In this document: in pieces, positions 12,201 to 21,200 of the stretch
How the letters are laid out: every line of letters begins with the position of its first letter
How positions within the stretch are numbered: position 1 is the first letter of the stretch
Origin: Atriophallophorus winterbourni
Taxonomy: Eukaryota; Platyhelminthes; Trematoda; Plagiorchiida; Microphallidae
Assembly (NCBI GenBank): GCA_013407085.1
Contig: JACCGJ010000207.1
Location: 1-64,000 of the forward strand
Direction of reading: 5' to 3'
DNA length: 64,000 bases
Translations under genes and position numbers: made by a program
The notes under the pieces: generated by a model
What the model saw: only the letters and a program-made list of their open reading frames with translations
Told to the model about the DNA's origin: nothing
Database searches by the model: none

Positions 12201-15200
12201 TGCAATTCATAAATGGCAACTGGCGTTTTGACCAACTTGTTCGTAGCAAATATACCACAACTTGATTTATGATCATCCTGTCGAAATTCATTCAATCAGA
12301 GTGCATGATTCTGTCTTTGTTTAGACCTAACATACAACCCAATAATCGGAAATATTCAAAAATTCAAATTTTGAACGGTTCATCCTGTTGGGGAATATTG
12401 ATTTTGTAGGTGTTTATAAGTTACGACACACGAAACCAGTTTCAGGAACTATTTTGCATTGTGTATAGCCTTGTATTGATTCTTATCAGTAAGGGATGCA
12501 ATTATGACTAAGATCGTCTCTCAAGTGAATGCACAAAATTACGTTGAAGCGGTTTTTGTGCACCGATTTATCTTCAGAAATTTTTATAACCTAGCAAGTG
12601 ACAGCAAAGTCTTCTGGCCGCTTGCAATCATTCCACAATAATTGCCTTCGTCGAATTATTGGGGTAAAATGGCCAGAAAAGATAAGTAATCAAGACCTGT
12701 GGCAGACTGCTGCTGAGGACCCGATCGCCCAGCAGATCAGTAGAAGAAAGTGGAGATGGGTTGGGCACACTTTGCGGAAACCTTATGATGACATCACGCG
12801 TCATGCTCTGGTATGCAACTCAATCGGGAAGAGACGGGTCGGACGCCCAAGGCTATCTTGGAAGCGTTCGTGTGAAGAGGAAATCCGCAAGTGTGGACTT
12901 AACTGGAACGACATCAAACTGGCTGCTATGGACAAACCAAAGTGGAGACAAGTTGCCGAGGCCCTATGTTCCTCCATGAACTCAAGGGATTAAGTTAAGT
13001 CAAGCGACGTTAACGCTTGACAAAAGGCGGATAATTGTTTCATGAGCAACCTGAGATTTAAAGCGGTTCATCGATGATCTTCTGAGATAACACCAAAGGA
13101 AAGTTGGTTGAATGATGTTTACACTCTTGCTGATGCTCTCGGTGTCTTGCTTACGAAAAACAGAAGCGAATGTGTATTGGAAATCATCTATCGTGTGTAA
13201 ACTGTACTGTAGGCATAAGTGCTTTCTAAAGCCTGTCCGCAGATCCTGTGGACGTTACTTCGTAATATTCGCCTACGCTGAAGGACTGATTCCTACCGAT
13301 AGAACAAGGCTTATTTACAAGCTCAAACCACAAACGGTGCTCATATTCCAAACAGCTCTCAAATGCAACTGACGGTTTCATGTTGTTGAATCTCATCAGT
13401 TGCAGAGAGAACAACTTTAGGTGGACTGTACCTTGAAACAGCCAGAAAGTGGTTTTAAAACAGTGACCTTTGAAACTACGTAAGAATAGGTGTCGTACGT
13501 TGATGCTTGGTTTAGAAATACAAAGAAATTCCTGGTCCAGCACTCAAGACGATTATAAACGAACAATTGTTTGTGTTGCTCACAACTCCTGGTATTGCAT
13601 TTTGACAGTTTGCCGTCATCGAGTAGAGGCAGTAAGCTTAAGTTAAACGAGCTGAAAACAGGTGTTAAGCTGATGTTCGAACCATTGTTTAACAGGGTTC
13701 ATGTAATAAGACACGGAGTTCAAATTCAGAATTTTTTTCACTCTTTAGCTTATAAATGAATGAATTATTGTGCTGTTTACTTCTCCCGCACGTATACGCC
13801 ACAACCGGTTTCGGGCTGTATGCCATCGCAATACAAAAGCAGTTTCTTTGAGTCATAAAACAGTTATAAGGTGGTAAAGAAAATTATTTTTTAATTCAGT
13901 GTATATTTATTTTATTTATCTTTTATTTATTTAGTTTAGCTTTTTTAATCGCAGCATGAAATGGAAAGTGTTGGGACGAGATTGGGACGAAGTTTTCGAT
14001 TGGGCAGCTGAAAAGTTTATCAAATTGCTATTGCTATTGCTTTTTGAACTTGTGTACTGTGATAAGCAAAGTACATTATATTGCGTTGAGTTTAGCTGCA
14101 TGACTGTCCTACAGAGTCAGAATATATTTGCGTGGAGGTAAAATTTTAGGTTACATTGGCACAATATTTTCGTTTAATTTTATTTAAATAAATTATTGCT
14201 TATATGAAACTAACGTGCCACGAATTCTAGCCAATTCAACCATCACAGGTACATAATTATCGTATTAAATAAGAAGAAAAACGATCGAACTTTGTAAAAA
14301 CCTACCGGGTCACCATAACAACCTGGTTCTCCTTTCTCGCCTTTCTCCCCCATGAAGCCAGGATATCCCTGAGAGAACGAATTATGAGGTCAGCAAAAGT
14401 GAGATTGTGGGGTATTGGAAATCTTCAAAAAACATTAGATTTTATGGATTACGCGGCGTTAAATGTAGACGAGTTGAAGGAACAAGTACTATATCCGGAC
14501 TCAGTGGAAAAATCCATTTTCAAGATCGAATCCATCATTTGAATCACAGTCCACTTACATTTCACGATTGAAATTGCTGATGTCAATATCATCTGCATCA
14601 GTGTAGTCTACATTATAATGAAATCCAGCAGCATCATCCGCAATCCTCTCCGTTAATATCATTGCCATCATCTTTAACCGCCTTTAGCAACCTCCCAACC
14701 ATTAAAACATGCTTAATTGGACCCCAACTTAATTAATTCCATGTACCAAAATAGCCTATATTGTATACCTGTCATTATCGTATTTAATATTATCAAATCA
14801 CCTACCCAAAATTATATTCGTACTGTATTATTTTGAATTGAAATTACATGCATAAAGTATTCTAGATCACAATCGATAAAACTCAGACTATGCTTTTCAT
14901 TCAGACCACTTAGGCCTACTTGCCCGATACATATCCTTGGCTTCTTGAGAATGACTATGTACAATTGATACGAACTCACACACAATTGCCACGGTGCTAT
15001 GGTTTGAGAGTTATTTCTCCTGACCACAAAGCTTGTACCCGGACTAGCTGCTAAACCATATGAAGAACGTTTGAGTAGTCTCAATCTTTTCGACTTTCGC
15101 TGTCGTCGACTAAGAGGTGACCTCATACTGATGTACAATATTATGCACGTCCCTAACCATCCCTTGTCCAAACTTTTCACACGCTCGCCACCCCGTGCCA

Positions 15201-18200
15201 GTCGAAAACATGAACTTTCAGTGCTTATTCCCACTTCAAGACTGAACTGTCGAAGATATTCGTATGCTGTACGTGTAAGTTTCACATGGAACACCCTCCC
15301 CTCCACTGTAACACACTCAGCCAACCTGGATATTTTTAAAGCTAATTTGGACAAACACTTGAGAGACAACCCAAACTTTGATACGATTTACACTACATGA
15401 GTTTTCCTGTTCTTCTTTTTTATTTTATATACCTCATAACTCCATCCGATGGTTATTGTTAAGCTAAATGCTTTTAAGACCATTACAACTTTGAATCACT
15501 TTGAATCACTTTGACCGACCAGTGCGAAAATTTCTTGATGCATATCACTCAACAACTAATACAATTAACCAGCACCCCCCTTCACTTGACTGTGACATAT
15601 GGACCATGTTGCATGTTGCACTTAGTTGTGGTGGGAGTGTGCTTCGAACATGTTTTCTGAAAAGAGCATTCTCGGCTAGTTTAAAACTCGGTCCATTCGA
15701 TTTAACGTCAAACGAGCTCTTTAATTGTAACCAAACGACAAATATATTAAATTGGTACACTTTGTTCAAACAGCTAAAACGTTCTCACCGATAAGCCACT
15801 CTGTCCATCGTGACCCGGCTTTCCAGCCATACCCTATAATACGAGAAACAAATTAGCATCGTGAATACAAATGCTGAAGATTTCAAAATGACCGCGAGCA
15901 ATGACTTCACCTGTTCTCCTTTTGGACCTCGAGGGCCGAGTCTCCCGGAATCACCTTTTTCTCCCTTCGTTCCCGGAGTTCCTGGAACTCCAGGCGCGCC
16001 TATCAGTCCTCGTTCACCAGGTGGACCGACTGGCCCTTGTTGGCCCTGAATTCAATTAGAAAACGGGTAAATCGATAACATATATATTGATCTACAAAGA
16101 AGAATTAAATGTGTGAACTGAATGATGGAAGATAGTAGAGGTTGAGCGAACCGCTGATGAATATATTTCCACATTTCTTTCATAATGCATTGAGTATAAG
16201 TTTTGCCAGCATGATTTATGGCAAGTTATAACGTGAAATCACCTATTAAAACAAATAGAAGAGTAACAGAGAATAATTATTTAAGGTCAGTCAAAAAATT
16301 TCCGAAGGGAAANNNNNNNNNNNNNNNNNNNNATCATCATCATCATCATAATCATCGTCATCATCATCGTCATCATTATAATTTTCATAATCATTATCGT
16401 TATCACCATCATAACCATCACCATCTTTAACAGCATAAGCAACCTCCTAACCATTAAAAACATGCTTACTTGGACCACAACTTCATTATTTCAATCTACC
16501 AGGATAGCCTATATTGTATACCTGTCATTATCGTATTTAATATTATCAAATCACCTACCCAAAATTATATTCTCACTGTATTATTTTGAATTGAAATTAC
16601 ATGCATAAAGTATTCTAGATTACAATCGATAAAACTCAGACTATGCTTTTCATTCAGACCACTTAGGCCCACTTGCCCGATACATATCCTTGGCTTCTTG
16701 AGAATGACTCTGTACAATTGATACGAACTCACACACAATTGCCACGGTGCTATGGTTTGAGAGTTATTTCTCCTGACCGACCAGTGCGAAAATTTCTTGA
16801 TGCATATCACTCAACAACTAATACAATTAACCAGCACCCCCCTTCACTTGACTGTGACATATGGACCATGTTGCATGTTGCACTTAGTTGTGGTGGGACT
16901 GCGGTTCGAGCATGTTTTCTGAAACGAGCATTTTCGGCTAGTTTAAAACTCGGTCCATTAGATTGAAGGTCAAACGAGCTCTTTCATTGTAAGCAAACGA
17001 CAAATATATTAAATTGGTACACTTTGTTCAAACAGCTAAAACGTTCTCACCGATAAGCCACTCTGTCCATCGTGACCCGGCTTTCCAGCCATACCCTATA
17101 ATACGAGAAACAAATTAGCATCGTGAATACAAATGCTGAAGATTTCAAAATGACCGCGAGCAATGACTTCACCTGTTCTCCTTTTGGACCTCGAGGGCCG
17201 AGTCTCCCGGAATCACCTTTTTCTCCCTTCGTTCCCGGAGTTCCTGGAACACCAGGCGCGCCTATCAACCCTCGTTCACCAGGTGGACCGACTGGCCCTT
17301 GTTGACCCTGAATTCAATTAGGAAACGGGTAAATCGATAACACATATATTGATCTGTTTTGGAGAATTAAACGGAAAATAGTAGAGGTTTAGCGAAACGC
17401 TGATGAATATATTTCCACATGTGACGCGATTTGTTCCATAATGCATTCAGTATAAGTTTTGCCAGCATGATTTCTGGCAAGTTATAACGTGAAATCGGAT
17501 ATTCGTCGTAATTTTTTCTCGGTAAGAATTTGTTTCACTTGGAACTATTTACCTGAAGAAATCACATGCTCAGAATCTGTCGAGGTTTTCGCTTCCAAAC
17601 TCGATGAGTTTATGACGAACCATGCGGTATGTGACTGTCCCTATTACTTTTTGAGATATTTTATATTTTTTATATATTCCATATACCTTGTCATCCTATG
17701 GTTATTGTTAAGCTTACTGTTTTTTCTACCATAAAATTTTCTGAGTTCTGAGTTCTAATTATTTAAGGTCACTCAACAAATTTCCGAAGGGAAAATAAAT
17801 TGAGAAGTCGGTTATTTGTTAAACTAAATCAATTACGTAAGAAATGTTTCACTCACGGTCACCTATAGGTTGTTTGTCGTTCAAAAGCTGTATGTAGGAT
17901 TATAAAGTTAAATGATAACCAATGCTCAAAATCATGAAAAGAATATTATTTTGGTTTTCTCGTGATATTTAGATTAATTTAGATAATCACTAAGAAATAT
18001 AATAAATGGTTCACAAAATAGCAAAATTATTTATAATTCAGTGCAAATCAGAATCAAATGAGTCATCAAGTCACATAAACTATCCTTCGGAACGCAAGTG
18101 GCTCACGGCCCGGTTATTTTAATTGTTTTACCAAATCTCATACTACTAACTAAATGTAAGTAGTCACAATATAAATTATATCATCTGCTTCACTATTACT

Positions 18201-21200
18201 TACCATGATTCCTTTCATTCCGACACATTGACATTTGTCTGGTGTGCATATATTACGACATCGATATGGATCATCGTAGTAGTATTGCTGCAAACAGAAA
18301 TCACTTGTTAATAAACTCGAAAATTTTGATGAAATTATTTAACTTGGACCTAACTAAATCTGGAATAAGATCTTCAGTTTCATAACAATTTATTCAATGA
18401 AACATTACCTGATCGGTTGTGCCTCAGGTTAAATTTGACGCATGTGTTCACGGACATGCATTCGATTCTTTCAGGAGAACAGTAATAACATTTGTTCAAA
18501 CATTCAAATTACTCTGGAGTAAGCAAAGAAAATAAATGCTGCAATTCATTTCCCTGACAGACGAGAGATTAGCTCCCCAAAAGCGGTCTATGAACCAGAA
18601 TCAATGATAAGATTCTTTGCCATGTGTATCGATGCCTTGGTTTTGATTCAAAAGAAACCAAGATCTATTGAATCTGTATTGATAAAACATGAGACATCGT
18701 TGTCTAAGTACTTTCGTATCTCTCGCTGATGAGTAAAGGCAACACGTTTCCTAGTCAACCGTAAACTCGTACGTGGCTTTAACTAGCTCATCGATAATTT
18801 TAATTTGGTTCAATATAATTCAGGTAACTCCTACATTTCTCTGTTTTAATTCATATCCGATATGATTTACCGAACAATTGTTAGCGCGATATCCTCTATT
18901 ATGTATTTAACACCGTATACTGACCTTATTTATCATACTTTAATGAAAGTTTGATTTCAATATAGTCCATTTTTCAGTCTGTAATGGTTGCGCATTGATG
19001 AACGAACATTTTCTCGTTAGTGTATATGCATTCGTGAGCTGCATCGTTTTCCGAAAACTCTGAGTATACTCTCCCTCCAACCTGATTGTAAAACAATTCG
19101 CTTGATAAATCCCGAGAACACAGTCTCGACACCATTAACTTGCTCACAAACATACGGCATCGTGATAATTAATGGTTACAAGTTATTTTTGTTAGTGAAA
19201 TTCTAAGGTAAAAATTAACAATAATAGTACTAGACTTTCAATAATGGACATCACTTATTTCTTGAGGCATAGCAGAGATACAGCCAAAAACCTAGCGATT
19301 GTTATAAAGTGATTTTAAAAGTTTACCAATGCAATCCACCTTTTATTTAAAAAAATATTAATAGAACATTATATCTATGATGTGGTGTAGTCGTATGGTT
19401 ATGAAATACAAAATTGAAGTGCCATTAGTAACTCTAATCTGTGTTTGACAGTTTGTCAAGAAACAACTTGTCAGTTTACTCTGTTGGTGAATCAAATGGA
19501 CAGCAGTCAATCACGTGATTGGACAAGACTCGTATCGATTTTTCATGTTCAAAATTACGCCGAAATTGTAACTTCTGATGTGCGATACTACAGTTGACCT
19601 TCGGAATTGACCAGTTAATAATAGAACAAATTAGAGCTTGAATAAAGCGAAGTAACTTCTTTTTGATATTTCTCATCAAGTTTTACAATACAAGCGTAAG
19701 AAAATAAAAATGAATCTGATCAAAATCAACGAATTAATAAAAACCAATGTCACGTGTTGTTATTAAAATTTTGTTAGGTCGATATGGATGATGGCCAGTT
19801 ATGAAACCATGTTTTAGGAAACTCATTTCATTCATTCATTGCAATAATCACTCGAATTCAATTGTTTGTGAGAACAATTGTTTTCTCCTCAACTGCACGA
19901 TTCCCAATTGATTGACGACCTAAACTTTCCCACATTGACCCTACCTGAGGCATAATGCCGCTGTTTCGTGTTCGTGTAACAAGGGGAATGCCCATGCGCG
20001 TGCACTTTGTCAGTTCCCATCATTGTGATCATCATTCTCGGAACACAAAATCCACGGTAGCAGCAGTCAATGCATTGTTCGCTCATCACTTCACTCAGGC
20101 GAAGTCCGCGTCCGAGATTAAATGTCAGCGCGATTTGTTGTGGTTAATTGAACAACCATCTGCGTTCCCCACGAAGACCAAGTGTCGACCTGAGTGATGC
20201 ACCAGTTTTCTGACCAAGTGTTCCAACCCCAGGGGAAAAGTTACACACATCGATCCGAGTACCGTTCGTTCGTGTGGATGGGATATGAATATATTTGTGT
20301 GTTTTTTCCCGGGCAAACTTAGTGCATGGAGAGAGATATTATCAGCAACATCGCTTGCCAGTTTTTTTTGAAATATTTGAAGTATCTACTATGTGCACAG
20401 TGATGGCGACAGCGCAATGGTCGAAAAATTCAATTTATTGAACGAATATCCAACAGCGTTCATTTTAAACTTTGAAGATTTATAGAAATTTTATTATCAT
20501 CATGGTGAGAAAGAAAACAATGTGGACCATTGTTTTTGAATTGTAAAATGTAAATGTAAAAATGCAAATTGAACAAAATATTATACGGTAGTAGTAAATG
20601 CCACTGCGAAATCAATGAAACTGGAAAAGGATTTCATGGATTTATGCAAATAAAACACGCGTTTTGATGACATTATCTGATGATACTGGTTAATCTAATG
20701 TTTTTAGTTGAAGCTGCATTCAATCCAATCTTACTGTCTCCACCTGATGACGGCAAACAGCCAGAAACCGGTAGTGGAGTGTAATTTCGAAGGCTGTGAG
20801 CAACATCACTTTGGTCATCCATAAGCGCCTTGAGTATTTGACCACGAATCACTATATGATTCTGTGTTTGCACATCGTGGTTCGTTGTACGAACCCTAGG
20901 CAACAGTGGCATTTGAGTATAAGCTTGCATTCAATTTTAGTTCAATGGTCGAAAAAGCATATTTATTCACAGAAACCACAGATTGATATGGGAAATACAA
21001 ACAATGAAAGAGACATAAACGGGATTGAGTTGTTTACTGAAAGGTTTAATAATCAGCTAAAATCTGAAGGGCGGAATCTGTTCTAGATTGCACAGTTCAG
21101 TGACGCACATAGGATCAGGTTTCAAAGTTTTGTTCGATGCCTGGGTTAAAAGTTAAGAAAGAATGAAGCATTTTCTTAACTATGTTTTGATTTGAGGGGT

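Larger units (their letters stand above)
14590..16312. repeat. Duplicated block, copy 1 (holds collagen exon pair)
   Basis: Homologous to 16,333-17,794 from an ATC-rich simple repeat through the collagen exon pair to TTTCCGAAGGGAAA, where copy 1 runs straight into the 20-N gap. It contains a 486-bp CR1-like insertion absent from copy 2. Confidence 0.85.
16333..17794. repeat. Duplicated block, copy 2
   Basis: Begins immediately after the gap in an ATC-rich run and ends at 17,794 with the same GAAGGGAAA. It has its own CR1-like insertion (17,497-17,755), which copy 1 lacks. Because both homologies abut the gap, the pair may be two alleles laid end to end. Confidence 0.85.

Noticed and set aside
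16218..16478. Poly-His and poly-Met frames
   Set aside because: They are translations of the ATC microsatellite and the adjacent gap.
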